This document shows, piece by piece, positions 35,374-44,547 of a DNA stretch of 64,000 nt; position 1 is the first letter of the stretch; every line of letters begins with the position of its first letter. A program made the translations under genes and the position numbers. The notes under the pieces are model-generated. The model was given only the letters and a program-made list of their open reading frames with translations. It was not told the DNA's origin and searched no databases. The stretch is from Clostridia bacterium (lineage in GTDB: Bacteria > Bacillota_A > Clostridia > Oscillospirales > CAG-272): NCBI GenBank assembly GCA_017445115.1, contig JAFSUU010000087.1:1-64000 (forward strand), read 5' to 3'.

Positions 35374-36915
35374 TTATTTTCCCGTCACGATCTCGATAAC
35401 TCTCTCGTTCGTGTACTTGTTGTAGCCGTACGTGTTTATAACGGTGTCGCAGAGTCCCTTGAACTGCTCGCCGAAGTACGGGTCGCCGTGGCAGACGAAG
35501 ATGCACGGAACGCCGTAGCGCGTCCAGCCCTCCATCATATTGCGGGCGACCTCGCCGACGAGTTTTACCGAATTGAGCCCGTAGGAGGGAAAAACGCCCG
35601 CTGTCACGAAAACGTAGTCGTAGCCGCCGGTCTTGACCGCCTCTTTTGTTATCCACGGGCGCGGGTCTCCGATGACGTCGACTTTTCCGCAGATCTCTTC
35701 GAGCCGCCTCGTGAGGTCCGGCGCCGCATCCGCCGGATAGTCCAGCTCGGTTATAATGACGTGAAGCACCTTTGAGTCTTTCGTGAGCTTTACAGGAAGA
35801 GTGTGAGCGCGGTCGCGGTAAAGCTCGACCGCAGTCTTTGCGACGTATTTTGAACATTCCTCCGCGATCTTGCGGTCGAACTCAACGTCGGGGGTGTATG
35901 TTTCAAAGTATTCTCTTGAGAAGCAGAGATTTCTGTAAGCTCTGTTTTTCAGCGTTTCGACCGAGAGATGTCCTTCCTCAATCTGCGCCTTCATTTCGCG
36001 TATGTATTCTTCGTCGTAATGCTGGAAGAGAAGAATGTCTCCTCCCGCCTCGAGGAACATCGCGTTTGCCCGGTACCAGTTGACGTAGCCGCAGTAGCCG
36101 CCCATGTTGACGGCGTCGGAAACGATGATGCCTTCAAAGCCGAGTTCTTCGCGGAGAAGCCCGGTGAGAATGTTCTTCGAGATCGTCGCCGGCGGGTACA
36201 TATCCATATACTCGTCTTTTTCGTCAAACGCGGGGAGAGATATGTGACCGGGCATGACCGCCATCGCGCCCTCGTCGATAAGAGTCTTGTAGACTTTCCC
36301 GAAGGTGGCGCGCCACTCATCTTTTGAGAGAGGGTTTTCGGGAACGGTGATGTGCTGGTCGTCGGTGCAGAGTCCGTCGCCCGGAAAATGCTTCAGCGTC
36401 GCGATAAGCCCGTTGTCCTGAAGTCCGCGCATATACGCTCCGGCGTATTCTATCGTCTCGTCCGCGTCAGTCGACGCAGCTCTGATGGAGACTATCGGAT
36501 TCGTACGGTTCATCGGCATGTCGACGCAGGGGCCGAACGTCCAGTGATACCCCGCGCGGCGTACTTCCTTTGCGGCGTACTCGCCCATTTTGTAAGCGAT
36601 ATTCGGGTCGCCGCAGCGAACGACAGCTCTCATAGACGGAAAATGTACCGCGCCGACAAGCGCGCCGCCCGCGCCGTACTCCATATCGGAGACGATAAGA
36701 GCGCGGTCTTGACGGCCCTCGTTGATTATGCGTGCCGCCTCAATGCACTCTTCGGCGGGAGACGTGTATATGAAAATGCCGGGAGTCTTTTTCGTTATCT
36801 TTCTTCCGTCTCCGGGAGAGATGTGAGGGATAATTACTGCTTCGAGCAGCTCCTCGACGGTCATATTGTCGACTTTTTCTTTTATGTCCGGAAAATCCTT
36901 GATCTTATACTTCAT
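35374..36915 (-). CDS. Cytoplasmic GH3-family glycosidase (NagZ-like)
   Basis: A 513-residue family 3 glycoside hydrolase with no signal peptide. The motif KHFPGDGLCTDDQHI corresponds to the NagZ-type KH-x-PG loop, and D-x-H (DQH) matches the Asp-His pair that is the general acid/base in the N-acetylglucosaminidase branch. Further on, IIVSDAVNMGGYCGY holds the Asp nucleophile. The C-terminal ~170 residues form the second alpha/beta domain. Likely action is removal of N-acetylhexosamine from intracellular muropeptides or glycans, and GH3 enzymes with a His acid/base can also be phosphorylases. The substrate is not fixed by sequence. GGGAG lies 8 bp before ATG. UPF0210 is 16 bp upstream. Confidence 0.85.
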   Translation of the reverse strand: MKYKIKDFPDIKEKVDNMTVEELLEAVIIPHISPGDGRKITKKTPGIFIYTSPAEECIEAARIINEGRQDRALIVSDMEYGAGGALVGAVHFPSMRAVVRCGDPNIAYKMGEYAAKEVRRAGYHWTFGPCVDMPMNRTNPIVSIRAASTDADETIEYAGAYMRGLQDNGLIATLKHFPGDGLCTDDQHITVPENPLSKDEWRATFGKVYKTLIDEGAMAVMPGHISLPAFDEKDEYMDMYPPATISKNILTGLLREELGFEGIIVSDAVNMGGYCGYVNWYRANAMFLEAGGDILLFQHYDEEYIREMKAQIEEGHLSVETLKNRAYRNLCFSREYFETYTPDVEFDRKIAEECSKYVAKTAVELYRDRAHTLPVKLTKDSKVLHVIITELDYPADAAPDLTRRLEEICGKVDVIGDPRPWITKEAVKTGGYDYVFVTAGVFPSYGLNSVKLVGEVARNMMEGWTRYGVPCIFVCHGDPYFGEQFKGLCDTVINTYGYNKYTNERVIEIVTGK

Positions 36916-36931
36916 TCTTTTCTCCCGATGG

Positions 36932-38287
36932 TCAGTTTTTGAGGCTCTGTATCGGAGCGGGTATCCTTCCGCCGCGGTTGATAAAGCGGCTCGGCGAGTA
37001 GCGGCTGACTTCCATGATCGGCGCTCTGCCGAGAAGTCCGCCGAATTCGAGCACGTCGCCGGCGTGCTTACCGATCGCAGGGATAAGACGCACCGCGGTG
37101 GTCTTCGAGTTGATCATGCCTATCGCCGCCTCGTCGGCGAGGATCGCGGAGATCACCTCCGCCGGAGTGTCGCCCGGGATGACAATCATATCGAGACCGA
37201 CGGAGCAGACCGCCGTCATCGCCTCGAGCTTTTCTATCTTCAGCGCGCCGATCGACGCCGCGTCTATCATGCCCGCGTCTTCGGAGACCGGGATGAACGC
37301 GCCGGAGAGACCTCCGACGTGGCTCGACGCCATGACGCCGCCTTTTTTGACCGCGTCGTTGAGCAGCGCGAGACAGGCTGTAGTTCCGGCGCAGCCGCAC
37401 TTTTCAAGTCCCATCTCTTCAAGAATGTGGGCGACCGAGTCTCCGACGGCGGGGGTGGGAGCGAGCGAAAGGTCGACGATGCCGAACGGTACGTTCAGCG
37501 CTTCCGACGCTTTCGTGCCGACGAGCTGGCCCATTCTCGTGATCTTGAAGGCGGTCTTTTTGACGATGTTCGCGATCTCGGTTATGTCGCAGTCTCCCGC
37601 TTTTGCTACAGCGGCGCGGACCACGCCGGGTCCCGAAACGCCGACGTTTATGACGCAGTCGGGCTCGCCGACGCCGTGGAACGCGCCTGCCATGAAAGGA
37701 TTGTCCTCGGGCGCATTGCAGAATGCGACGAATTTTGCGGCGCCGATGCAGTTGCGGTCCTTTGTCAGCTCCGCGCTTCGCAGAATGACCTTTCCGACTT
37801 CGCGCACTGCGTCCATATTGAGCCCGCTCTTTGTCGAGCCGACGTTCACGGAAGAACAGATATGCTCGGTCTCGGCGAGCGCTTCGGGGATACTGTCGAG
37901 AAGTTCGCGGTCGCCCGCGGCAAATCCTTTGTGAACGAGCGCGGAATAGCCGCCGATGAAGTTGACGCCGGTCGCGCCCGCCGCTCTTTCAAGCGTTTTC
38001 GCGTATTTTACCGGGTCCCCGCCCGATGCCGCCGCAAGAAATGAGATCGGCGTCACGGAAATGCGCTTGTTGATTATCGGTATTCCGAGATCCGATTCGA
38101 GACGGTTTCCCGTCGGAACGAGATTTTCCGCTTTCCGCGTTATTTTTTCATATATCTTTTCGCACGAACGGTCTATATCCGAGTCCGCGCAGTCGAGAAG
38201 AGAAATACCCATCGTTATCGTTCTGATATCGAGGTTCTCCTCTTCTATCATTTTTATGGTTTCAAGAATGTCTTTGACGTTGATCAT
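36932..38287 (-). CDS. UPF0210 (PFL) family protein
   Basis: A 451-residue UPF0210 protein, recognised from the start ([14 protein letters not shown]), [16 protein letters not shown] and [20 protein letters not shown]. The family is widespread in Bacillota and Archaea and is frequently next to an ACT-domain UPF0237 protein, as here (14 bp upstream). Structures show an alpha/beta fold related to glycyl radical enzyme-like proteins in some databases, but catalytic function is unknown. The Gly radical motif is not evident by eye. A GGAGG ribosome site precedes the ATG. Confidence 0.9.
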   Translation of the reverse strand: MINVKDILETIKMIEEENLDIRTITMGISLLDCADSDIDRSCEKIYEKITRKAENLVPTGNRLESDLGIPIINKRISVTPISFLAAASGGDPVKYAKTLERAAGATGVNFIGGYSALVHKGFAAGDRELLDSIPEALAETEHICSSVNVGSTKSGLNMDAVREVGKVILRSAELTKDRNCIGAAKFVAFCNAPEDNPFMAGAFHGVGEPDCVINVGVSGPGVVRAAVAKAGDCDITEIANIVKKTAFKITRMGQLVGTKASEALNVPFGIVDLSLAPTPAVGDSVAHILEEMGLEKCGCAGTTACLALLNDAVKKGGVMASSHVGGLSGAFIPVSEDAGMIDAASIGALKIEKLEAMTAVCSVGLDMIVIPGDTPAEVISAILADEAAIGMINSKTTAVRLIPAIGKHAGDVLEFGGLLGRAPIMEVSRYSPSRFINRGGRIPAPIQSLKN

Positions 38288-38301
38288 CCGGACCTCCGAG
38301 A

Positions 38302-38571
38302 TCAGATGCGGTGCATTGAATTGAATATATCTTCGTGCATCACGTGTATTGACAGCGCGTTATCGCTTCCGAGGGATGCCATCGCGTCTGAAAACGCGGA
38401 CATTTCGACGGAGAGCGCCGTAATGTCGACGAGCATCACCATCGCAAACATATCCTGGAGGACGGACTGCGTTACTTCTATCACGTTGGCGTTGTACTTC
38501 GCGCACTCGCCCGAAACCTTCGCGAGGATGCCCACCATATCTTTTCCGACGACCGTTATCACTGCTTTCAT
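38302..38571 (-). CDS. ACT-domain protein, UPF0237 type
   Basis: An 89-residue protein consisting of one ACT domain ([20 protein letters not shown]...), of the kind found in GcvR. ACT domains usually bind amino acids as dimers. The start at 38571 was chosen over an upstream frame that lies in the promoter region; the ribosome site AAGG is distant (13 bp). It is the first gene of the operon with UPF0210 and perhaps GH3. The family pairing suggests it regulates or complexes with UPF0210 (inference). Confidence 0.9.
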   Translation of the reverse strand: MKAVITVVGKDMVGILAKVSGECAKYNANVIEVTQSVLQDMFAMVMLVDITALSVEMSAFSDAMASLGSDNALSIHVMHEDIFNSMHRI

Positions 38572-38620
38572 TTTATGCCGTAAGCCTTCTTTCGTTGTTT
38601 TTGGGTTTTTAACACAAATA

Positions 38621-38649
38621 AGTATAACATAGGGAATAACAAAAATCAA
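38621..38649 (-). promoter_or_regulatory. Promoter of the ACT/UPF0210 operon
   Basis: On the minus strand, TTGATT (38649-38644), 17 bp, TATACT (38626-38621). Its -35 box lies only 5 bp from the divergent sirtuin -35 box. Confidence 0.7.
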
Positions 38650-38654
38650 TCGAC

Positions 38655-38683
38655 TTGTCAATTTTTAATTTTAGTTGTATAAT
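38655..38683 (+). promoter_or_regulatory. Sirtuin promoter
   Basis: TTGTCA (38655-38660), 17 bp, TATAAT (38678-38683). Confidence 0.8.
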
Positions 38684-38702
38684 CAAATCGGAGGGTATTG
38701 AT

Positions 38703-39440
38703 ATGGAAAACGCATCAAAACTTGCAGAATATATTAAGAATTCAAAAAGCGCGGTGTTTTTCGGAGGCGCCGGAGTCTCCACCGAGAGCGGGATCCCCGA
38801 TTTCAGATCGACCTACGGACTTTACAATATGAAATACGACTATCCTCCGGAAACCATACTGTCACACGACTTTTTCTTTACAAAGACAGAGGAGTTTTAC
38901 AGATTTTACAGGGATAAGATATACTGTCCGGAGGCAAAGCCTAATGGGGCGCACGTTGCGCTTGCGCGTCTTGAAAAAGAAGGGCGCCTGTCCGCCGTTG
39001 TGACTCAGAACATCGACGGACTTCACCAGGCGGCGGGGAGCAAAAAAGTATACGAGCTTCACGGGTCGATAAAGAGAAACTACTGCGTCAGATGCGGAAA
39101 GGCGTACGACGAAGAATTCGTTATGAAGTCAGAGGGCGTTCCGCGCTGCGGGTGCGGCGGCATAATCAAGCCAGACGTCGTTTTGTACGGAGAGATGCTC
39201 GATGACGAGACGGTCGAAGGAGCCGTGCGCGCTATTTCCGCTGCGGATCTTCTCATCGTCGCCGGGACGTCGCTCACCGTTTATCCCGCCGCGGGATTTC
39301 TTTCATATTTTCGCGGAGACGCGGTCGTTCTGATAAACCGCGACCCGACTCCTTACGACAGCGCGGCGTCTTTTGTGATAAGAGATCCTGTCGGCGAGCT
39401 TTTCGACGCTGCGTCGCCGCTGCTGTTTGAGAAAGACTGA
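38703..39440 (+). CDS. NAD-dependent protein deacylase, Sir2 family
   Basis: A 245-residue sirtuin that removes acyl groups from lysine side chains using NAD+. Visible are the NAD-binding GAGVSTESGIPDFRS, TQNIDGLHQAAG, the catalytic His in YELHGSI, four zinc cysteines (YCVRCGK and PRCGCGG) and PDVVLYGEML. It is the bacterial class U/III-like short form. The ATG 38703 follows GGAGGG by 8 bp; the longer frame begins in the promoter. The divergent gene is ACT/UPF0210; a link is not implied. Confidence 0.95.
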   Translation: MENASKLAEYIKNSKSAVFFGGAGVSTESGIPDFRSTYGLYNMKYDYPPETILSHDFFFTKTEEFYRFYRDKIYCPEAKPNGAHVALARLEKEGRLSAVVTQNIDGLHQAAGSKKVYELHGSIKRNYCVRCGKAYDEEFVMKSEGVPRCGCGGIIKPDVVLYGEMLDDETVEGAVRAISAADLLIVAGTSLTVYPAAGFLSYFRGDAVVLINRDPTPYDSAASFVIRDPVGELFDAASPLLFEKD

Positions 39441-39448
39441 ATTTTGTG

Positions 39449-39477
39449 TTGATATCCGCAGTTCAGTATGGTATAAT
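39449..39477 (+). promoter_or_regulatory. Promoter of cohesin-like/dockerin gene
   Basis: TTGATA (39449-39454), 17 bp, TATAAT (39472-39477), 44 bp before the start codon. Confidence 0.75.
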
Positions 39478-39521
39478 TAATAATAAACTTATAATATTTC
39501 GAGTTGTCTGGGAGATTGGTT

Positions 39522-41843
39522 ATGAAAAAGATTCTGTCTTTTGCTGTGGCGATAGTGCTCGCCTTATCGGCGGTAACGGCGATCCATGCAGCGCCGTCGG
39601 CGCCCGCAGCCCCCGATCCCGCGTATAACAGCCTGAATATATGGATAGAAGATACGGCGCTCGATCTTGGATCCGAAGATACCGTGACGGTATACGTTTC
39701 CGTCAGTGACAACACGTACGGATTTGAGTATATGAAGTTTTATCTCGTGTATCCCGCGTGCCTCACGCTGAGATCCGCCGACAGCGCGGGCTTTGCCTCG
39801 GGCGACGATTTTACGAGCGGCATCGAAAACATGTCCGTCACCGGTCCGTTCAAAAGAGCGATGAGCGATGAAGGGCTGTCTGCCGACGAGGTGCTCGGCG
39901 TGAGCGAGGACGGCACGTATAAAAACAAGTGGACGTCCGTTTTTATCGACTGCGCGAGAGAGGAATATGACGACGACGCGGGAGAAAACGTGAGTGCCGA
40001 CTGCTTCGAAAACGGACGCATCGCTGCATTTGAATTCAAATACGATGAATCGCTGAACGACAGCGAAGACGACGTTTTGCCGATGACTTTGATCGCTTCG
40101 TCCGATTATTTGCTTCACTGCGACAACGACGGCTATGAACTCGGCGGAAAGAACTATTTTGCAGTTTCTCACGGCGGAGCAATAGAGCTTCTCGGGCGTC
40201 TTCCGGACACTTCTCCGTATAACTCCGCGACAATAGAGCTTTCGGGAGCGGTCGTTTCCGAGGGCGCTGATTCTGCGAAACTTGACGTTTCCGTATATAA
40301 AAACCCCGGCTTCACTGCCGTCACGGCATACGTTATTTATGATGAAGAGGTCAAATTCGGATCTTTTGATGCGGGAGACGTCTTTACAAGCACTTCGTTC
40401 CGCAATCCTCCGACGGTATACGCCGGCTCAAGAGACAGAACTCTGCAGTCGCTCGCATCGACCGACGCGGCGCTCAAAGCCGAACTTGAAGCGAGAGGGA
40501 CAGACGCCGAAGGAAAACTCGCCGCGGTGATAAAAATTGAAAACGACGAGGTCGACGGGGACTATTTGCCCGTCGACGAAACCGATAACGGAAAGCTTTT
40601 CTCAATAACGCTCGACCCCTCCGCTCTCGCGGGGGGAGAGTATGAGGTAACGCTCATCTGCACAGGCGCCGTCAACAAGAGCGGTGAGACGGTGGCTTTT
40701 GACACGGTAAGCGGAACGCTGACCGTAACAAACTGCTCTCACGAAACGACAACGACTGCAAATGAAATTTCTCCCACTTGTGTCAGACGCGGTTCGTATG
40801 ACGTCGTCTGCACCGCTTGCGGAAAAATGATCGAAAATGTCATAGTTTCTGCGCTCGGTCACGATTACGGGGAATCTCTTACCGTTTCTCCCTCCTGCAC
40901 CGAAGACGGATACGTGACGTATAAGTGCTCGAGATGCGGCGACGAGAAGAGAACGGTGACGCCGGCGACGGGACACTCCTTCAGCGCGGCAGAAACGGTG
41001 CTTCCCACCTGCGAGAAGCCCGGGTATACGCTCTATGAATGCGCAAATTGCGATGCGACGGAAATGAGAGACGAGACTCCGGCCATAGGTCACTATTACG
41101 TGAGATCTGTTTTCTCCGCAACGTGTACCGAGGGCGGATATACTCTTTGCAAATGCTCAAATTGCGGCGACAGTTTTGTGATGGATGAGACTGAGGCGCT
41201 CGGACACGATTATACGAAGACCGTGATCGAGCCGACATGTAAGTCGGGAGGATTTACAAAGTACAGGTGTTCGAGGTGCGGCGACGGATATATAGAAAAC
41301 GAAATACCCGCCATCGGTCACGATTATAAAGAATCGGTCGTCGAAGCGACGTGCGAGAGGGGAAGCTATTCTCTGTTCAAATGCTCGAGATGCGGCGACG
41401 AGTATACGGAAAACGAGACGGAACCGCTCGGTCACGATTATGTCGAAAACAAGATCGACGCGACCTGTACCGAAGGCGGATATACAGCTCATACTTGCAC
41501 AAGATGCGGCGATACTTTCAAAACCGATGAAACAGACCCCGCCGGACACGACACGTCGGCAAACTATAAATTTACGGTCCAGCCGACAAAAACGACGGAC
41601 GGACTTCGCACAAAAGCCTGCCCGATATGCGGAGAAGTATTGGAATCACTGACGGTAAAGTATTATTGCGGAGACGTTGACGGGAACGGAAAGATAAACT
41701 CGAGAGATATCAGTACGTTCAAGAAATACATTTCAAATTCGCTTGGAGATGACGAGGTTTGTATCGTCTGTTCCGATATAAACGAGGACGGGAAGCTGAA
41801 TACAAAAGACCTTTCCGCATTGAAACGAATTGTCGCTCAGTGA
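39522..41843 (+). CDS. Secreted protein with two cohesin-like domains, Cys repeats and a dockerin
   Basis: A 773-residue exported protein. The signal peptide is residues 1-23 (MKKILSFAVAIVLALSAVTA). Two beta-rich segments of about 180 residues each follow (about 35-210 and 215-400). They resemble cohesins: VTVYVSVSDN...MKFYLVYP and LDVSVYKNPGFTAVTAYVIY, then DAGDVF. From about residue 405 come seven and a half CxxC...GH repeats of 37-39 residues. The C terminus is a type I dockerin with two Ca2+ loops (DVDGNGKINSRDISTFKKYI and DINEDGKLNTKDLSALKRIV). Carrying both interaction partners would make it a scaffoldin-like adaptor; the cohesin call is the uncertain part. The ATG 39522 has GGGAG 8 bp upstream. 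Confidence 0.75.
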   Translation: MKKILSFAVAIVLALSAVTAIHAAPSAPAAPDPAYNSLNIWIEDTALDLGSEDTVTVYVSVSDNTYGFEYMKFYLVYPACLTLRSADSAGFASGDDFTSGIENMSVTGPFKRAMSDEGLSADEVLGVSEDGTYKNKWTSVFIDCAREEYDDDAGENVSADCFENGRIAAFEFKYDESLNDSEDDVLPMTLIASSDYLLHCDNDGYELGGKNYFAVSHGGAIELLGRLPDTSPYNSATIELSGAVVSEGADSAKLDVSVYKNPGFTAVTAYVIYDEEVKFGSFDAGDVFTSTSFRNPPTVYAGSRDRTLQSLASTDAALKAELEARGTDAEGKLAAVIKIENDEVDGDYLPVDETDNGKLFSITLDPSALAGGEYEVTLICTGAVNKSGETVAFDTVSGTLTVTNCSHETTTTANEISPTCVRRGSYDVVCTACGKMIENVIVSALGHDYGESLTVSPSCTEDGYVTYKCSRCGDEKRTVTPATGHSFSAAETVLPTCEKPGYTLYECANCDATEMRDETPAIGHYYVRSVFSATCTEGGYTLCKCSNCGDSFVMDETEALGHDYTKTVIEPTCKSGGFTKYRCSRCGDGYIENEIPAIGHDYKESVVEATCERGSYSLFKCSRCGDEYTENETEPLGHDYVENKIDATCTEGGYTAHTCTRCGDTFKTDETDPAGHDTSANYKFTVQPTKTTDGLRTKACPICGEVLESLTVKYYCGDVDGNGKINSRDISTFKKYISNSLGDDEVCIVCSDINEDGKLNTKDLSALKRIVAQ
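40736..41660 (+). repeat. Array of Cys-His repeats within the dockerin protein
   Basis: Seven full repeats of 37-39 residues and one degenerate one, with the pattern T-C-x3-G-x4-x2-C-x2-C-(G/D)-x9-G-H. The conserved Cys and His suggest metal binding or disulphides. The same repeat occurs in the two LRR proteins at 22-25 kb. At DNA level the copies have diverged, so this is an old amplification. Confidence 0.8.
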
Positions 41844-41873
41844 AATAACGGACAAAGATCGCTGATATAACAA

Positions 41874-41904
41874 CAAAAGCCGGGAACGCTGTTCCCGGCT
41901 TTTG
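41874..41904. terminator. Bidirectional terminator
   Basis: CAAAAGCCGGGAAC (41874-41887) pairs perfectly with GTTCCCGGCTTTTG (41891-41904), between convergent genes. Confidence 0.93.
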
Positions 41905-41918
41905 ATTGATTATATCGA

Positions 41919-42284
41919 TTATTCTTTGACTATCTCTGCCTCGGGAGCGTTCTTCTTTACGCTCTCAATGCCGTTCAGGCAGCTTGCTTTTGCTTTGTAT
42001 CCCTCCGAGGTCGCGATGATCTCGCCGTTTTTCGCTTTGAGACGGAAACGGAACTCACCCGCTTTGTCGAGATACACTTCATACTTCGGGTGCTTCAGCT
42101 GTTCAAATCCCTCGACCGTCTGATCTTCAACGGCAGCGACGCAGTTGGTGCGGACGCTCTCGATACCGTTCAGGCAGGATTTTTCCGCGGAGTAAACCTC
42201 TGACGTTGCGATAACTTCGCCGTTACCCGCTTTGAGGTCGAATTTGATCCCGGTCTTTGTTTCACGTACTACGAATTTTCCCAT
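41919..42284 (-). CDS. DUF1508 (YegP-like) protein, two repeats
   Basis: A 121-residue protein made of two similar halves of about 50 residues: VRETKTGIKFDLKAGNGEVIATSEVY-xx-KxSCLNGIESVR and KAGEFRFRLKAKNGEIIATSEGYKAKASCLNGIESV. DUF1508 domains form small beta-alpha folds of unknown function, sometimes in stress-related proteins. The ATG 42284 has AAAGGAG 8 bp upstream; the longer frame is not supported. The gene is monocistronic between two terminators. Confidence 0.9.
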   Translation of the reverse strand: MGKFVVRETKTGIKFDLKAGNGEVIATSEVYSAEKSCLNGIESVRTNCVAAVEDQTVEGFEQLKHPKYEVYLDKAGEFRFRLKAKNGEIIATSEGYKAKASCLNGIESVKKNAPEAEIVKE

Positions 42285-42380
42285 CTTTCTAACTCCTTTA
42301 TTTTCAAATAAAATTAAGGTCTTCCGAAACAGGGTTTTCCACTTGTATTTTATCACAACTTTTCCCTGCCGTCAAGACGG

Positions 42381-42414
42381 AAAAGCCGGAGAAGCAGTCG
42401 CTTCTCCGGCAAAA
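42381..42414 (-). terminator. thrS terminator
   Basis: On the minus strand GCCGGAGAAGC (42410-42400) pairs with GCTTCTCCGGC (42395-42385) with a four-base loop, followed by TTTTCC. Confidence 0.88.
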
Positions 42415-42416
42415 TT

Positions 42417-44201
42417 TTATTTTCTGCTTTTGATCTCGGACTTGATCTTTTCGATGAACGCGTCGAGCGACATCGTCTCCGTCTGCTGAGTGTCGCGGCT
42501 GCGGATCGCGACAGTCCCTTCCTCCGCTTCCTTCTGACCGATGACGACCATGTACGGTACGCGGTCTACGACCTGCGCTTCGCGGATCATATAGCCGATC
42601 TTTTCGTTGCGCTCGTCGATCTCAGCTCTGATGCCCGCGTCACAGAGCGCGTCGTAGATCTTGTGACCGTATTCTGCGACTTTTTCGGAAACGAGAAGCA
42701 CCTTCGCCTGCGTCGGAGCGAGCCATACCGGGAATTTGCCCTTCGTCTCTTCGATGATGTAAGCCATAAAGCGGTCGAGAGAACCGAGGATCGCGCGGTG
42801 GATGACGACGGGCGTCTTTTTCTCGTCGTTCGAGTCGACGTATTTGAGGTCGAATTTCGCGGGCAGACAGAAGTCGAGCTGGCACGTTGAGAGAGTGATC
42901 TCCGCGCCGACGGCGGGCTTCACGTTGACGTCAAGCTTCGGGCCGTAGAACGCCGCTTCGCCTATCTCTTCCGTATAATTGATGCCGAGCTGGTTGAGAA
43001 CGTCGCGCAGAGCGTTTTCTGCCTTCTCCCACATCTCGTCGTCCTGATGATATTTTACCTTGTCGTCAGGGTCGCGGAGCGAGAGGACGCATCTGTAATT
43101 CGTGATGCCGAAGTCGCGGTAGACGTCGAATATGAGGTCGACTACGCGGGACACTTCGTCTTTGATCTGATCGGGAGTTACGAAGAGGTGCGCGTCGTTC
43201 TGACAGAAGTGGCGGCCTCTCTCAATGCCCTTCAGAGTTCCGCTCGACTCAAATCTGAAATCGTGCGCGATCTCGCCGATACGGATCGGAAGCTCGCGGT
43301 ACGAGTGATTGCGGTTTGCGTAGATCATCATGTGGTGCGGGCAGTTCATCGGACGGAGAACGAATTTCTCGTCTTCGACTTCCATTGCCGGGAACATATT
43401 GTCTTTGTAGTGCTCCCAGTGACCGCTCGTCTGATAGAGCTGGACCGTGCCGACGCAGGGCGTCAGAACGTGCTGATAACCGAGCGCAAGCTCGCGGTCA
43501 CGGATATAGTTTTCAAGTTCGCGCCAGACAGTGTAACCCTTCGGCAGGAACATCGGAAGTCCTTTACCGATAAGATCGTCCGTCATGAAGAGGCGCATCT
43601 CCTTGCCGATCTTGCGGTGGTCGCGCTGTTCGGCTTCGGCGAGCTGTTTCAGATATTCGTCGAGTTCTTCCTGGCTCTGGAATGCCGTGCCTTTTATACG
43701 AGTTAGCATCTTGTTGTTCTTGTCGTTTTTCCAGTAAGCACCGGACTGCGTCATGATCTTGAACGCCTTGAGCGCCTTTGTGTAGCAGATATGGGGACCC
43801 GCGCACATATCGACGTAGTCTCCCTGTTGGTAGAAGCTTATAACGGCATCTTCGGGAAGGTCGGCGATGTGTTCTACCTTATACTTTTCGCCTCTCTCTT
43901 CCATGAAAGCGACGGCTTCTTCGCGCGGAAGGATAAACGGCTTTATCGGCAGATTTTCCTTGACGATCTTCTTCATCTCCGCTTCGATTTTCTGGAGATC
44001 CTCGTCGGTGAGTTTTACGTCTCCCAGGTCGACGTCGTAGTAGAATCCCGCTTCGTTTGCGGGGCCGTAAGCGAATTTTGCCTCGGGCCAGAGGCGGCTG
44101 ATCGCCTGAGCCATGATGTGCGCCGCGGAGTGGCGAAGGATGTGCAGCTCCTCCTCGGGGCTGGCTACGTCCACGTTTCCGTTTGCGTAAATGACTTTCA
44201 T
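42417..44201 (-). CDS. thrS: Threonyl-tRNA synthetase, form without TGS domain
   Basis: A 594-residue class II synthetase that charges tRNA-Thr. The protein starts almost directly in the editing/SAD domain (LRHSAAHIMAQAI with HxxxH-type zinc/editing residues; YVDMCAGPHI) and goes on to the catalytic core (RPMNCPHHMMIY; RFESSGTLKGIERGRHF; NDAHLF) and a C-terminal anticodon-binding domain. The usual ~60-residue N-terminal TGS domain is missing, as in some clostridial ThrRS. The start MKVIYANG has a GGAG ribosome site. Expression is controlled by a T-box leader upstream. Confidence 0.95.
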   Translation of the reverse strand: MKVIYANGNVDVASPEEELHILRHSAAHIMAQAISRLWPEAKFAYGPANEAGFYYDVDLGDVKLTDEDLQKIEAEMKKIVKENLPIKPFILPREEAVAFMEERGEKYKVEHIADLPEDAVISFYQQGDYVDMCAGPHICYTKALKAFKIMTQSGAYWKNDKNNKMLTRIKGTAFQSQEELDEYLKQLAEAEQRDHRKIGKEMRLFMTDDLIGKGLPMFLPKGYTVWRELENYIRDRELALGYQHVLTPCVGTVQLYQTSGHWEHYKDNMFPAMEVEDEKFVLRPMNCPHHMMIYANRNHSYRELPIRIGEIAHDFRFESSGTLKGIERGRHFCQNDAHLFVTPDQIKDEVSRVVDLIFDVYRDFGITNYRCVLSLRDPDDKVKYHQDDEMWEKAENALRDVLNQLGINYTEEIGEAAFYGPKLDVNVKPAVGAEITLSTCQLDFCLPAKFDLKYVDSNDEKKTPVVIHRAILGSLDRFMAYIIEETKGKFPVWLAPTQAKVLLVSEKVAEYGHKIYDALCDAGIRAEIDERNEKIGYMIREAQVVDRVPYMVVIGQKEAEEGTVAIRSRDTQQTETMSLDAFIEKIKSEIKSRK

Positions 44202-44234
44202 TTCAATTTCTCCTTTTGATGTATACTTAATTAT

Positions 44235-44437
44235 ATTTCAGAAAACAAAAAACCGACAACGCATAAGCGCTGCCGGGGTGCATCGGTGATGCACGGTTCC
44301 ACCCGAATTTTTCACTCATTCGTATTCAATTTGAGCCGTATCGGCGGCAGATGGTACCTTATACGCCGCGGACCGGACGCTTTCAGCCGATGACGCCCGT
44401 CTCTGAGGACCCGAATCGTATAAGACTTGTTCTGTTG
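44235..44437 (-). promoter_or_regulatory. T-box riboswitch controlling thrS
   Basis: On the minus strand: Stem I begins near 44437 with CAGA paired to TCTG, enclosing a CTTATACG/CGTATAAG helix. The specifier loop reads GTACCA, i.e. codon ACC (Thr), which matches thrS. The T-box motif GGGTGGAACCG is at 44303-44293. The terminator (CCGGCAGCGC / GCGTTGTCGG and six T; 44276-44247) competes with the antiterminator. Uncharged tRNA-Thr would prevent termination. Confidence 0.92.
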
Positions 44438-44442
44438 AAAGC

Positions 44443-44471
44443 AGTATAACACAAGGGAAATCATTTGTCAA
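44443..44471 (-). promoter_or_regulatory. thrS promoter
   Basis: On the minus strand TTGACA (44471-44466), 17 bp, TATACT (44448-44443). It fires into the T-box leader. Confidence 0.88.
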
Positions 44472-44547
44472 GCGAAAAATCGCAAAAGACTTCGTTATTA
44501 TATTCAGAGCGCGGCAAACTATATTCATCGGGCGCGCGGAGGGAAAA

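Noticed and set aside
36866..38044. Plus-strand frame of 392 codons opposite UPF0210
   Set aside because: Shadow of the UPF0210 gene; high Arg/Asp content without domain.
40736..41660. CRISPR-like periodic array
   Set aside because: The period is about 111-117 bp and codes for Cys-His protein repeats; no direct-repeat/spacer structure exists.
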